NCBI GenBank assembly: GCA_039602395.1
Contig: JBCNJP010000012.1
Coordinates: forward strand, 23,502,396 to 23,566,395
Length of the DNA: 64,000 nt
From: Deinandra increscens subsp. villosa
Taxonomy: Eukaryota > Streptophyta > Magnoliopsida > Asterales > Asteraceae
Reading direction: 5' to 3'
The translations under genes were made by a program, and so were the position numbers. Under the pieces are notes generated by a model, which saw nothing but the letters and a program-made list of their open reading frames with translations, was not told the origin of the DNA and ran no database searches. Shown here one piece after another: positions 45,100-57,352 of this stretch. Within the stretch, counting starts at the first letter, position 1. Each line of letters opens with the position of its first letter.

Positions 45100-48000
45100 T
45101 TAGCTAATAAATAATACTGAAGTTAATGGAATTTATTATTTATTTGAATAAATAAATAATAATTAGATTTTCGCGTTTGAAAAATAAATATCGAATAATA
45201 TGGATTATTTTTCATTAATCGTCAAGAAAATATAAATATTTAATTTATTAAATATTTGTAAGGTTTTGAACCCTTTCGATTAATAAATAAATTCTTTCAT
45301 TAGTATGAAGAAATGTTTCCAAAAATATATGAAGTTATATTTTGGTAAAATTAAGTGTTGGTTCGTCCGGTAGTTATCTGTTTCACCGGTTTGACTGGTT
45401 TTGTGACGTTTTAAGTTTCCTTAACACTTAGGATTTGTTGGTAGACTTTTTCTAATGTGTATTAGGGTTCTAAGTTGCCATTTGAAATGATATATGTTTA
45501 ACTTCTCAAATTATTTTGTATGTTTGGAAAACGTCTTTGGCTGCCCTAATAATACGTCACAAGTCCTAAGTGGTCTTAAGTTTGTCACAAGGCTTTATAC
45601 TTAGTTTTTCATGAAAATAAATGGTACTTTTATCACAAAAATTCCATGTTTACATTTCTTTAGAGTTTCATGGTTGGATCTTTGTTAAACACTTTTATGA
45701 CTCAAAATCATCCTTTAATGACTTTAGTTTTGGTTTTGGAGTCAAAACTATAAGTGTTTTGAAAGATTGTAAAAATGTATAATTTTCCAAAGTGACAACA
45801 GTTTTTATGACACGCAGAATTGTGTGTCATTTCTGGTCAGTTTTGTGCATCATATGTTTTCCAAAGTGACAACAGTTTTATGACACGCAGAAAGTGTGTC
45901 ATCTCTGATCAGTTTTTACAAAACATATATTTTTCATGAAATCCAATTTCCAAACATCTTGTTTATGTATTTTCACCAAATCAAACACACTAGTTCATTT
46001 AAAACCTAGGTTATGCCATGATTTATAAACTTTGTCACCATTTACGAAACTTTTAACATAAATATTCATATTATGTTCATATTTTTATAAATAAATTGTT
46101 TCAAACAATATTTCTAGTTTTCCATCAAAGTACATAATGCTACTAACATATTAGTTTGCTAGTAATCATCTAACAACACAATCAAGACTTAGTCAAGAAC
46201 ATGAGTTTGTGACATATAAGTATGAAAGATTTATAGAAAAATAAGCAAGGAAAGTAAGTTTCCTCACTTAGAGTCTTCCGGATCGGTAATGACGATAATG
46301 GGTTGTTGAACTAAGCTTCCGGTTAAGCTCCAAACCCAACCTTGATCTTGATTGTGAGAAGAAAAGTTGGCGAAGAAATGATGAGACATCAAGTGTTTGA
46401 TGAAAGAAATGAATGTTAGAATGGATTCCTTTGAAAGAATAAGTGAAAGGAATGGAAGAAAAAAAATAAATAAAGAAAAAGAGTGTAGGAAGTGATTACC
46501 TTGACTAAAGATAACTTAGAAACTTAGGAGAAAAGAGAATGGTTGATGAATTATGGTGATGGTGGCGGTTTGTTCTAAACCGAGGGAAGGAGAGTGAGAG
46601 GAGAAGTGTTGGGTTCTATGCTTGCCGTAACTCATACATATGTATATATATATATAAAGAGATTTGTTTGTGAAATTTGTGTCATGGATTTATGTGGAGA
46701 ATGGGGTTTACGGCTAGAATCCACTAGGAAAAATAAGAATGGAATCTTGGGATTTTTGATGGGTTTTGAAATGCATCAGTGGGCCGAGATTTGGGATTAC
46801 ATGAGAAGGAACTTGAAGGATAATGGAATAAACTTTAAGGTGGGTCTAGAAAGAATAGTAGGAAATTAAGTACAAGGAACAAAATGGTTGGTGTTAGCTC
46901 TATAGGTCGGCTCAAGGAAGCAAAGAAGAAAGGATTTGGAGACAATTTTTGTCTCTTTCAAAGTTGTCATGTACCTAGCAAACATTATTGTTGCATATCT
47001 AGATGACATGTAAGTGGATAAAACTAATACCCAATGGGTATTGTTTGGGATCTAGACTACAAAATATATAGCCATGTGATTATAGGGGAAGAGGCACTAA
47101 CAAGTCCTTGAGAGCTAGTTACTTGCTAGATTTGATTAAGTGTTTTTAGTTGGAGGCTCATATGGGCCGGTTTCTATGGGAGGAAGGAGAACCGAAAAAA
47201 ATAAATGGGATGAATGGAGTAGGAGTCAAACTCGGCAAGCAAGAAAGAAAAGAAGGGAAATCGGGTTTTGGCCCGATTGAAATCCAAAGAAAGGTACCGG
47301 GCTCGGCCCAAAGAAAAGAAAAGCAAACAAATGGGCTTCGGCCCAACCGAAAAGGAAAAGAATAACGGGCCAGTGGGCTCGGGCCGGAAGAAAGAAAAAG
47401 AAAGGCTTGGGCCAGAAAGGAAGATAAGGAAAGAAATTGGGCCGGGAGGCCCATTGGGCTCAACGGGCTGAACCGGGTCTCGACTCGGGTCGGGTCGAGT
47501 CCGGTTTGGTCCTACGAGTTCAATGAAACTTTGTTTGAGTCAAAAGGATAAACGAACGAAAAGTCGGTTTTTGGCTCGAGAACGGATAATTTATATATAA
47601 ATATAAATCAATAAAAAAAATGAATAAGTGCCGCGTTTAATTTTGAACGAACGGGAATGTCACAGTCTTGATTGTTCGTTGTTTGATTATGCACTAACGA
47701 TGTACTATCGTTTAGAAATAACAACTTCGCTCGACATGAGCATTTATTGTTTGAAGTTTTGGTGACAACGTTTAATATTTGTTTTGGTGAAAATATAATA
47801 TAGTTTGGATTGAAATAGTTTTAGGGATAAAACTAATTATTGTGTGAAATGAATTGTCGTTCGAATGAACGTTATGTTTGGATTACGTCGGACACAACGT
47901 AATAGTTTTGAATTTGATGTTTGAATCTAACCGAATGTTAAGATTATTTTTGTCGAGCTGAAATAATGTTTTGAATAAAACGAATGAGTTTAACGAATGA

Positions 48001-48310
48001 AATCTTTTGTTTTGAACGGAATGAATTCGTCATTTTAATAAATGACTTGTTTTCAACACGTTACGACGTAACGTAATGTTATGTAAATATAAAATGAATA
48101 TTTTATATTTTTATTATTGAAGTTCTAGGTTGAATAAACACAGAACTTTAAGTCGATTTCCACTACGGGTAAATGTTGTCGGACCTAATTGTCTATGTTC
48201 GCACGTAAGTTCACCTAATTTAAATAAATTAAGCCTAATGCACATAGATAATCAGATAATTGCACGTTAATATAATATTAAAGTTAACCTGGAATATACG
48301 GGTTGTCACA
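45100..48310 (-). mobile_element. long chromovirus-type LTR, minus orientation (left arm of head-to-head pair)
   Basis: On the minus strand it starts TGTGACAACCCGTATATTCC at 48310 and is co-linear with 48313-51120 on the plus strand. Examples are 46262-46380 against 49845-49950 (TCCGGATCGGTAATGACG and its inverse), the GGGCC-rich zone 47270-47500 against 48880-49130, and the ATGACAC palindromes 45800-45910 against 50290-50400. The copies are clearly diverged, so they are two insertions or an old inversion. The distal end is in the gap. Confidence 0.65.
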
Positions 48311-48327
48311 TATGTGACAACCCGTAT
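48296..48327. repeat. 32-bp perfect palindrome at the LTR-LTR junction
   Basis: Two LTR starts (TGTGACAACCCGTAT) face away from each other, separated by TA at 48311-48312. The 16 bases on each side are exact complements. Confidence 0.95.
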
Positions 48328-51300
48328 CTTCCAGGTATATTTTAATATATTAATTACGTGCAATTAACTGAAATTCTATGTGCATTAGACTAATTTGACT
48401 AAATTAGATGCCTTTACGTGCGAACATAGACAATTTAGGTCCGACAACGTTCACCCGTAATGGAAATCAACCAAAGTTCCGCCATTGTACAAAACGGAAC
48501 TTCAATAACAAGAAATTCATAAATTTGATTTTTGTATGATTCAAATATGAAATGAACATTTTATGTTTTCAAAGCATTACGTAATGACAAACGTATTGCA
48601 AACACGTCGTTTATTCAAACGACCATTCTAGCCAACAATACTTTGGTTTTAAATTCTAAAACTTATTCAACTATAAATCATTTGTGTTTCCGTCAAACAT
48701 TTTAATTCCAAATTAAAGTACACCATTTATGCACAACGACATAGACACCAAATCATGACAAGTGACAATTCCGAATATCCGAAAACGACCACAATAAATA
48801 ATATTTTATTTCTCGTTCCACGTCAAAAATTCGATTTTCAATCCGGATATCGTTTTCGCTCAAATAAAGTATCATTGGACTCGTAGGACCAAACCGGACT
48901 CAACCCGACCCGACTCGAGACCCGGTTCGGCCCAGAAGGCCCAATGGGCCTACGGCCCAATCCCTTTCCTCTTCTTTCTTTTCTCGGCCCACAGGCCCGC
49001 CGGCCCATTTCCCCTTTTCTTTTCCCTCGGGCCGAAGCCCATCCGCCCTCTTCTTCTTTTCTTTTCGGGCCGAACCCGAGCCCACTTTTCTTCTCTTCTT
49101 TTTTTCCATCCCGAGTTCGAGCCCACCACCTCCCTTTTCTTTTTCTTTTCCCGTAACCGGTTCCCTCTCCCCATTCGGTTTTAGTCCCAAACAAACCAAC
49201 CTAAAACTTTGTTTAGTTGTGTCATCTAAAGGTTAAACAAGATGGTTGGCCTAAGTACACTACAAACCCAAGATCCATTGGGTAATGGCTCTAACCACTT
49301 ACACACCCAACAAGTTTGTTCCCCATGAGCCACTCCCTTTCCCTTGTCCCATCCCTTGGCCGGCCTACCCTCACCTCCACCATGCTCCTAGATCACAATT
49401 TCCAAGCAAAAGTACAAGGAACTCAAGAACTTGTAACCCCTCTTTCTCCTTTCTTGATTTCGGTTTGAACACAACCGAACCATCACCTCCTTTCGGTTCC
49501 TTTGTAGCCGAAACCTCACACCACCACCTAACCATTTACTTTTAACCACTTAACTCCCTCATTTCATTCCTCACATTTTCAAAGGACAAAAACACACATT
49601 TCTCTCTCAATCTCTCTTTTCTCTCGGCTCTCTAAACCACCACCGCCACCATCACATTCCATCATCCATCTCCACTCATTTCAAGCTCCTAAACTCATCT
49701 CTAGTCAAGGTAAATCAACAACAACTTCCATTTCATCAATTTTCTTTCATTATTCTTATTAATCCTTCATAAACAAACCTCTCTAATCTTTGTTTTTCTT
49801 GTCTAAATCCATGACAAACTCTTGATCTCTCATCACCATTTCCTTCACATTTCAAGATCAAGGTTGGGTTTGGAGCTAAACTTGGAAGCTAGTTCAACAA
49901 CCCATTAACGTCATTACCGATCCGGAAAGCTTTAAGTGAGGAAAACTTATTTTCTTTGCTTATTTTTCTATAAATCTTTCATTTCTATACGTCACATGTC
50001 ATGTTCATGATTTAGTCTTGATTTGGTTGTTGTATAACATGCTAGCAAACATGTATGTTAGTGTGGTTATGTGTTTGTGATGGAAACTAGTCATGTTGAA
50101 AAGAATTTTTGACAAAATAAATATATATCTTGCATTTTGTTAAAAAGAATCATTTTAAATAACCAAGGTTGGAAAATATTAGTTCTTGTATGTTAAACAT
50201 AATTTGGAACACTTAACTTGGTGAGAAATAAACATACAAAGTGTTAAAAATCGGATTTTTGAGAAATATATATGTTGTGTAAAAACTGGGCAGAGATGAC
50301 ACACTGTTCTGCGTGTCATAAATCTGCTGTCATCTGTGAACCATATGAACAAAAACTGAACAGAGATGACACCATTTCCTGCGTGTCATAAATCTGCTGT
50401 CATGCAGAAAAATATACATATATACTTTTCCCAAAACTTCAAACACTTGTAATTTGACTCCAAACCAAAACCAAAGTTTACTAAAGTATAATTTTGGGTC
50501 ATAAAAGTGTTTACCAAGATTTAAACATGAAACTTCAAGAAAATAAAAGCATGGAATTTTTATGACATAAATAACAATTATTCTTATGAAAAATTAAGTG
50601 TAAGACTTTTGACAAGTTGTGACCACTTAGGACTTGTAATGTTTTATTAGGGTTACCAAGGATGTTTTCCAAACATACTAAATGACTCAGAAAGATAAAG
50701 ACTTGGAAATAAAACGGTTAAATATCGTAACTACGACTTTTCAACAAAGTTTATAACTTATTTTTCGAATGAGGATTGAGCTTAGTTCAAAACATGAAAC
50801 ATACATATTTTGACATATAAAAATGTTTTATAAAGCTCAAACTTAGAAAACATGTTTTATAAACAAACCTACACTTAATAATACCAAAATATAAGTTCAT
50901 ATATTTTGGAAATATTTCTTCATACGAAAGAAAAATCATAATTTTACTCGAAAGGTCCGAAACCTTATAAATATTAGTGAATTTAATATTTATAATTTTT
51001 CCTAACGTTTAATGGAAATAATCTACATTATTCAATACTTATTTTCAAACGCGAAAGTGAAACCACTATTTATTATTCATTATAAATAAATAGATAAATC
51101 ACATCAACTTCAATATTATTTATTTGACAATAAATAAGTCCTAGGATTTCCATCACCATCATCGGGTAATAACCAGTCGAGACTTAACCTCGAACGTAGA
51201 GTGACGTATTCACTAACTCTAGATAGCCAAACCCTAATACGTCATAACATTACTTTGTAGACGTTTGCTAGGCTAAGTTCAATCAAACATACCTGACATC

Positions 51301-52189
51301 CACCTTCAAACAAGTGAGTCTTCACGGCCCCTTTTACCTTTCTGTTTTCTAACTTGGGGGAGAATTCAATGAATGCTTTTCAATTTCAAACTGTCTGACA
51401 TTATGATAACTGTACGACGTAATGATTGCATGTTCTTTTCATTTCCCCAAATCTGTGTATCCATGTTGATTCATGTTATATGCCTAAGTCCCACTATTAA
51501 TTGGATTCAATTAGTTCATTCGAAACGATAGCTTGTGAATAGATCTATTTGGGTTGACAACCCTACTCTGACTTGGTCGCTCCAGTCATGACTCCATGGT
51601 TATAGTCAAGGGGTACATTTGTTATTCTTGTCATTCGGTGTTCTTGGGGAAGAACATCAGGAGTGGGTAAACAGTTAGTTTTGAATTCAAGGTTCATGTT
51701 CGATCTTTACAACAACAGTGTCAACAAACTAATATCAAGACAAGCAACACATTTTCCAAACATGTTTTCAAACAGTTCGGTGTCATTAAACCTGTGAAAC
51801 TCACCAACAAATCTGTTGACTCTTTTTATTCTTGAATTCTCAGGTGATTAAAGACTGCAACTCCATGTTTTTCTGTTGTGATCCTGCTTGTCATATCATG
51901 GTCTGCCTGCTGTGTGTTCATGCATTTCATTTTGGAGATTTAGACGCATTACGCCTTAGGGTAGTTATGTTTATAAATCTCATAACTTGTCTTTTGGAAA
52001 ACTTAACGTGTAACCACTACTCTATTTCCGCTGCCACGTTTTAGATGTTTAATTTAAATGTTTGAAACTTACATTTTCAGAAGACAAATGGTTTAATTAA
52101 ATGTTCATTAGACGTCATCATTCATAACCATGACCATGATGCCAAATCAGTCACATGCCCACATTTAGTCATTTTCTCGGGGTGTGACA
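48313..52189 (+). mobile_element. long chromovirus-type LTR, 3.9 kb, plus orientation (right arm)
   Basis: It starts TGTGACAACCCGTATCTTCC and ends CTCGGGGTGTGACA. It has a GC-rich GGGCCCA-motif block (48920-49090), a C/A-rich leader (49280-49690), an intron-like stretch after AAGGTAAATC (49707), a tandem pair of ATGACAC...GTGTCAT palindromes (50295-50405), and U5-type blocks GAAACTCACCAAC (51796) and CAGGTGATTAAAG (51841). No primer site follows at 52190, so it is a 3' or solo LTR. The 5-mers flanking it do not match, because its left neighbour is the other LTR. Confidence 0.7.
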
Positions 52190-53936
52190 CTCGCGAACGC
52201 GAGGGTCAGGATGTCGGCAATAATCCGGTTTATGCGATCGGGTCCATATTTAAACACTTTTAATTCGTTTTTTAGGGTTTCTTAAGTCTGGTTTTCGGTT
52301 AGAGTCGACCAGGAACGAATCTCTCTTAGTTTTTCCTTGTTTTTCTTAATTCTAAACATGTTTTGGATTATTGGAATGTCTGACTAAGATCTGGTGAACA
52401 ACGAAGGTGAAGGTTAGTCTGAAAATCTATTTTTATTGGTTGTTTGAAGTACGTTTGGGTTGTGAGCTATTAACAATTTTGAACCTTGTTATATACTAGA
52501 TTTAACTAGATTTAATTTTGAAAACATGGTTTATTGATTTCAATTTGGACGTCAATACTGTCTGGACCTACTTTTTTTTTTCAAAACTAAATATAAGTGA
52601 CGTTTGGGTTATGAGCTATTAACAGTTTTAAACCTTGCTGTATGCTAGATTTAATTCTGTCTGATCGATTGCACCAGCTGATGGACCATATTGATTAGAG
52701 GATAGATGAGGGATTTGTTAGGTTGGAGGGTATGTTGAGATTGCAGATAACCCATTAGGGGATAGAGATTCCGGAGGTCTATAGGGAGCTAGTTACATAG
52801 CATGTGGATGCTAGGGTTGGTGCCAGTTGTTCTGGAGGAGAAGATACTAGGGATGTACAAGTTCATGATAGGGGTTGTGCTAGTAGTTTAGGGACCCATG
52901 ATGTGGCTGATGTAGGAGATCGGTGATTCAGAGACACAACCGGTTTTGATTTCTTACCCTTGTACTTATTTTTTGTTATTATGTTTTTGATTCCCTAACT
53001 CATGGTCTGTACTTATGATATTCATACTAGATTGTGGGAATTTATACGGGGTAACCGATTGGATGGTTGTGATTATTTTTGTTGATATATGATGAGATGA
53101 TGGGTGTGTTCATGATGTTTAAAATATGTGATAATGATTACGACCGTTACATTCTTTCTTCCATCCATTTCTGGCATACGATGGCAGTACACGCTTGTTC
53201 AGAATAGAGGAGGTGGTACACGACTCTCGAGGAGCTTTCACGATCAAATCAGGGGAGTGTGTTCTTATTTTATTTTATTTCATTTCATTTTTATTTTTAG
53301 CTTTATTTTTATTATTGTTCGTTTAAGTTTTTTTTTATTTATGCTTGTTTCCTTTCCATTGAGGACAATGTAAAAATCAAGTGTGGGAGGGGAACAAGTA
53401 TGCTCAATTTGAGTTTTAGTTATTTTTGTTATTTTATTCAGTTAAAAACATATAAAAACCACAAAATCCAAAAAGATTTTCTATTCTTTGTTATTTTTAT
53501 TTTATTTTAGTTTAAGTTAATTTTGGAAAAAAATTAAGAAAATTTAAAAAATGTCTTTGAATAAAGTGCAGTTAAAACGGGAAATGATAGTACAGTTAGG
53601 AGCTAATTTTTAAATGAAGAAGTTGTGAAATAGTAAAGTAGAAAATATGCCTGATTTGTGATGTATCGGTAAGGGACAGCTGATTAAATTGCTTAAACAA
53701 ATCCCTTCGTATTTAAAATGTGAATAATGTGAAATAATTCATGATACTATAGTGGGTTTCCATCTTAGGAGTTATCGGGGATGTTGAAACTGTCAAAGTT
53801 AGGTTGATAGGACCACTTTAGGCTAAATAGTCTTATATCTTGAAAATAAATTGGCACATTATGATCTTTTTGCGAAAGCAAATTCGAGATTAATGGCGCT
53901 TCACATTGCATTTTCCACCTTTGAGCTTTTATTTAA
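52190..53936 (+). mobile_element. Athila-like element remains: LTR 3' part and internal fragment
   Basis: 52190-52660 matches, in inverse orientation, 56750-57010: TATA-like CATATTTAAACAC, GAAGGTGAAGGTTAGTCTGA, TTTTTATTGGTTGTTTGAAG, GGGTTGTGAGCTATTAACA. 52660-52930 is a decayed coding remnant (DQLMDHID, RIDEGFVRLEGMLRLQIT, IPEVYRELVT) with stops. TTTCCTTTCCATTGAGGACA at 53348 followed by AAGTGTGGGAGGGG is the typical block after pol in Athila/Tat elements. The LTR at 48313-52189 interrupts its left side. Confidence 0.5.
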
Positions 53937-54145
53937 GGTTTATTGAATTTTAATAATCCAAGTTATGCACGATTAGCCGATAATAATCCCAATTACAAAA
54001 TTTTCCTACAATAATCCGAATTATCAAGGTATGGAATATAATGGACCTCCGATAAAAATATTCTAACACCGTTAGTTGTTTTTGACGTGGCATATAACGA
54101 GGGATTGTTTTTGTAATTTTTAAAAAATGAGGGACTTTTCTTTAA

Positions 54146-54360
54146 ATGTGTTCGAGAGAGAGAACTGGGAGCCAGTCTCCGGTGAGAGGGAGGACTGGGA
54201 GCCAGTCTCCGGCGAAGGGATTCTGGCCAACCACGGCGGCGCTCCGGCAGACGATCCGGACCTCTCCCTGTCGTTCACCGGCAATCTTCCAACCATCTTC
54301 GGAATTACAAAATTTCGTTGCTGGAACAGAGGAAGAAGATGACGTCAATTTAGAGAACTA
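54146..54360 (+). pseudogene. coding-like captured segment in Pack-MULE-like element
   Basis: An open frame of about 70 codons is present in two registers; neither shows a known domain. It contains a short direct repeat (ACTGGGAGCCAGTCTCCGG at 54163 and 54195). The raised GC content against its AT-rich ends suggests capture of exonic DNA. A separate gene origin from the minus-strand frame next to it cannot be excluded. Confidence 0.35.
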
Positions 54361-54386
54361 GAACCAGCGATGATGGTCAACTGGAG

Positions 54387-54767
54387 TTACCCATCAAACA
54401 CAAACCTTTCTACACAAAACCCATCAGATGGCAACCTATATGCGAAACTCTTAAGTGGAACATCACCTTCAACACACGATTCCTGCTTGAAATTGAGCGC
54501 GTAACTGAGAGGATCGTAACTGAAATCAGCAGACGAGAGGTGGCACCGCTTGGTGTTGTCGGCGACGCCGGAGGATGATGATGATTCGTTGGAGCGTAGG
54601 ATTTCATGGAGGTTGGTGGTGGGGAAACAGATTCTGGTCAAGAAGCGGCCTTGGGGCGTTTGAATGGTTGTAGATCGATGATGGAGATGATGATTTGGAG
54701 TGTTTGAATGGTTGTTGTGGTGATTAGCGACGGTCTTGGGGCTGTGGCGGTGGGAACCGCCAAACAT
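54387..54767 (-). pseudogene. captured host-gene fragment in Pack-MULE-like element, 126-codon frame
   Basis: The minus-strand frame MFGGSHRHSPKTVANHH... has a His/Asn-rich start (CCACCA-type codons). It then reads RSNESSSSSGVADNTKRCHL, SADFSYDPLSYALNFKQESC and KSFAYRLPSDGFCVERFVFDG. The (D)FSYDPLSYALNF segment resembles a motif in small uncharacterised plant proteins; I cannot name the family with confidence. The frame is open from Met to stop, so expression is possible but unproven. Confidence 0.5.
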
Positions 54768-55077
54768 ATTATGTGGTTGATGGTGGATGGTTTATTTCGG
54801 GTCGTCGAAGAGTGGCCGGAGAGGATATCGGCCTCCATTTAAAAGAAACACTTAAAACAGTCCTTCCATTTTAAGAAGGTTTACAAAAACAGTCCTCCAT
54901 TTTAAAAAATAACAATACCTTGATAATTTTAACGCGGTTAGGGTATTTTTATTGGAGGTCCATTATATTGCAATACCTTGATAATTCGGATTATTGTAGG
55001 GAATTTTTGTAATTGAGATTATTATCGGCCAATCGCGCATAACTTGGATTATTAAAATCCAATAAACCTTTATTTAA

Positions 55078-55731
55078 TAATTAATTTACTTAATTAATAA
55101 TTAATAACTTATAATTAATAATAAGAACCAATACTCTACGTGCTACCATTCGGGATAATGACTTGTTAGATGCACCCCAGGACGAGGTTCACGAAATCGA
55201 GACCCTATGTGCTTGAAAGGGGGATGGTGACTCGCTGAAGGCGTCTCTTGGTGAGATTCTGATGTATTGATAATAAAATAAGAAAACAAAGAAAAGAAAG
55301 AAAAAATGAAAAAAAACATATAATATATATATAGCTAATAAATAAATAAATGCTCCAAGTTTTCATCATCCATCATTCATTAATCTCCACTATTTTTGAG
55401 ATATGTGATTATTGGTTTAGGGTAGTAGGAAAATCCATACGATTTAACCCTTTACCTTGACATGCCTTGAGACGGGACTAGGTAGACTTGTAGCTTTTTA
55501 GGCGTGGGATCCGTTTGTAGATTGATGCTTTAAATGAATAAATTAAATTAATCAATGCTATTAGGGGCTTTGAAATCAGTGGTTGGGTTTAGTCGGACCG
55601 AAACACCGGTGATTGCAATCAGTGTATGAGATTATACTAAAATAATTTAATTGAGTAGAAGAGTTTGAGGTTAGTTTCCCAGCTATGATTCCATTGCAGT
55701 TTTTTGAGACGAAAAAAGATAAGTGTGGGGA
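55078..55731 (+). other. 3' internal end of Athila-like element, with polypurine tract
   Basis: Continues the Athila-like remains after the Mutator insert. No frame. It ends in AAGTGTGGGGA (55721-55731), the polypurine tract usual before Athila/Tat 3' LTRs. Confidence 0.5.
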
Positions 55732-56170
55732 TGTGATGTGATAATAATTTGTAACGCTTTCTAAGTGTTAATTCTTTGTTTTTATGGCTTATATCTCGTT
55801 TAGAACACATCACTTTGTATAGTTTTGTACATTTCAGGAAGAACGTTAACGAGCGGAATTGGTCAGGGTTGTGCATTAAAAGTCAAGAAGGAATCTGGAA
55901 TACGAAGTCCGATCGTGTCGCGAGAGGATTGATAGCAGTTGGCGCGAGACAACGCGTGTCTATGATTTGGGCCCCGACTAATATGGCGGGTTCATGGCTC
56001 GAGGAAAGAATCAAGGCCCGTTACAAAACGCGACGGGGTGGAAATCATCAGAATTTTAGGGTTTTCATATTCAAGCAATGTGAAGCAATCAGATTGATTC
56101 TTCTGCCATTTTACAAATTAATTAATTTCCAAAGACATCTCTCTTAGTTTTGAACCTTGCTGTATGCTAG
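55732..56170 (+). mobile_element. Athila-like 3' LTR, plus orientation, truncated
   Basis: It starts TGTGATGTGATAATAATTTG behind the polypurine tract. It shares TTAGAACACATCACTTTGTA, GTCAGGGTTGTGCATTAAAA, CGATCGTGTCGCGAGAGGAT and the TTTTAGGGTTT block with the minus-strand copy at 56700-57352. Similarity is lost after GAACCTTGCTGTATGCTAGA (56152-56171). Confidence 0.6.
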
Positions 56171-56699
56171 ATAAATTTTCTTTTAATTTTCAATTTATTA
56201 AATTTCACATGTCAAGCCTTAAGAAAAGACCAAAGAGGCATGTGAACTACCGAGCGTTCATTTGTAATGCGATTGGCAAGTGTGGATTGAAAAAAATTAA
56301 AGAGGCATGTGAACTACTGGGCGTTTATTGGGAACTTGGGTGGTAAATCTGGACTGAAGCCACCATGAGCACAGGAGGCATGGTCTGACTAAAGATCATA
56401 AATTTAGCACTGTTAGGAGGCAACTTTGTGGTAGTTTTTTATTTCTATTTGTTTGATTATTTTCATTGCGTGGTTTTGTTTTTTTCAGAAATTGGATCGG
56501 GTTTCGGTGATGAAGTTGAGCGAAAATGAGGTTCTAGGTACGTCAAATATATAAATATATGTTGGAACTGGTGCTGGCATAAAAATCACAGGTTGTGGTG
56601 AAAACCATAAAAAATAATAATTTCTAAGTATAAAAAATTAGCGTTTATTCCATCAGCTAAAATTTCATTTTCCATTATTTATGCTCGTTTCCTTTCCAT
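56171..56699. other. unassigned spacer between inverted Athila-like LTRs
   Basis: No gene. A short unit AAGAGGCATGTGAACTAC is repeated at 56234 and 56300 with GGGCGTT/GAGCGTT following, a 66-bp tandem pair. Another TTTCCTTTCCATTGAGGA block lies at 56689-56706. Confidence 0.45.
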
Positions 56700-57352
56700 T
56701 GAGGAAAATAAACCAAGTTGTCACAATTAAGTCTAGCATACTGCAAGGATTAAAACTGTTAATAGCTCACAACCTAAACGCACTTCAAACAACCAATAAA
56801 AACAGATATCAGACTAACCTTCACCTACAGTAACCACAAAAGTGCTTAGCCTGACATGCTAATCGAAATAGAAAACATCGTCTTGAATGAAAACATCAAA
56901 ATACTCTTAATCTTCAACCTCTAATCGTAACCGAACGATTCCAGTCGGATCTCTATGCTCTCAGATGGCTAGAATGGCAGAAGAAGTGATCTGATTGCTT
57001 TAAAATTGCTTAAATAGCCAAACCCTAAAATCTGGCTGATTTCCACCTTGCTGCGTGTCGCGACGGGCCTTGATTCTCTCCTCGCGCCACGAACTCGCCA
57101 AATTAGTCGGGCCCTAAATCCCAGACAGACGTCGTTTTGCGACACACAACTTTATCCTCTCGCGACACAATCGGACTTTGGCTTCTAGATTTCTTCTTGT
57201 CTTTTAATGCACAATCCCGACCAATTCTGATTGTTAACGTTTCAACCTGAACTATACAAAACTTTACAAAGGGATGTGTTCTAAACCAGATATAAACCAT
57301 AAAAATAGAGAATTAACACTTGGAAAGCATTACAAATAATTACCACATCATT
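56700..57352 (-). mobile_element. Athila-like LTR, minus orientation
   Basis: On the minus strand it starts TGATGTGGTAATTATTTG near 57352. A TATA-like GGCTATTTAAGCAA lies near 57008-57021, then the GAAGGTTAGTCTGATATC block, to about 56710. It is homologous to 55732-56170 and 52190-52660 in inverse orientation. Confidence 0.6.

Larger units (their letters stand above)
53937..55068. mobile_element. Pack-MULE-like Mutator element, 1132 bp, 9-bp target duplication
   Basis: Inverted ends of about 140 bp (53937-54076 and about 54929-55068) begin GGTTTATTG and include ATAATCCAAGTTATGC and CAATAATCCGAATTATCAAG. Perfect 9-bp duplications TTTATTTAA occur at 53928-53936 and 55069-55077. The interior (54120-54840) is GC-richer than the surroundings and has coding-like frames but no transposase. 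It sits inside the Athila-like remains. Confidence 0.9.

Noticed and set aside
44544..45107. A 187-codon plus-strand frame across the second N run
   Set aside because: Artefact of the gap.
48838..49199. Overlapping Arg/Gly/Glu-rich frames on the minus strand
   Set aside because: They translate the GGCCC- and purine-rich promoter zone of an LTR; three frames are open at once because of base composition.
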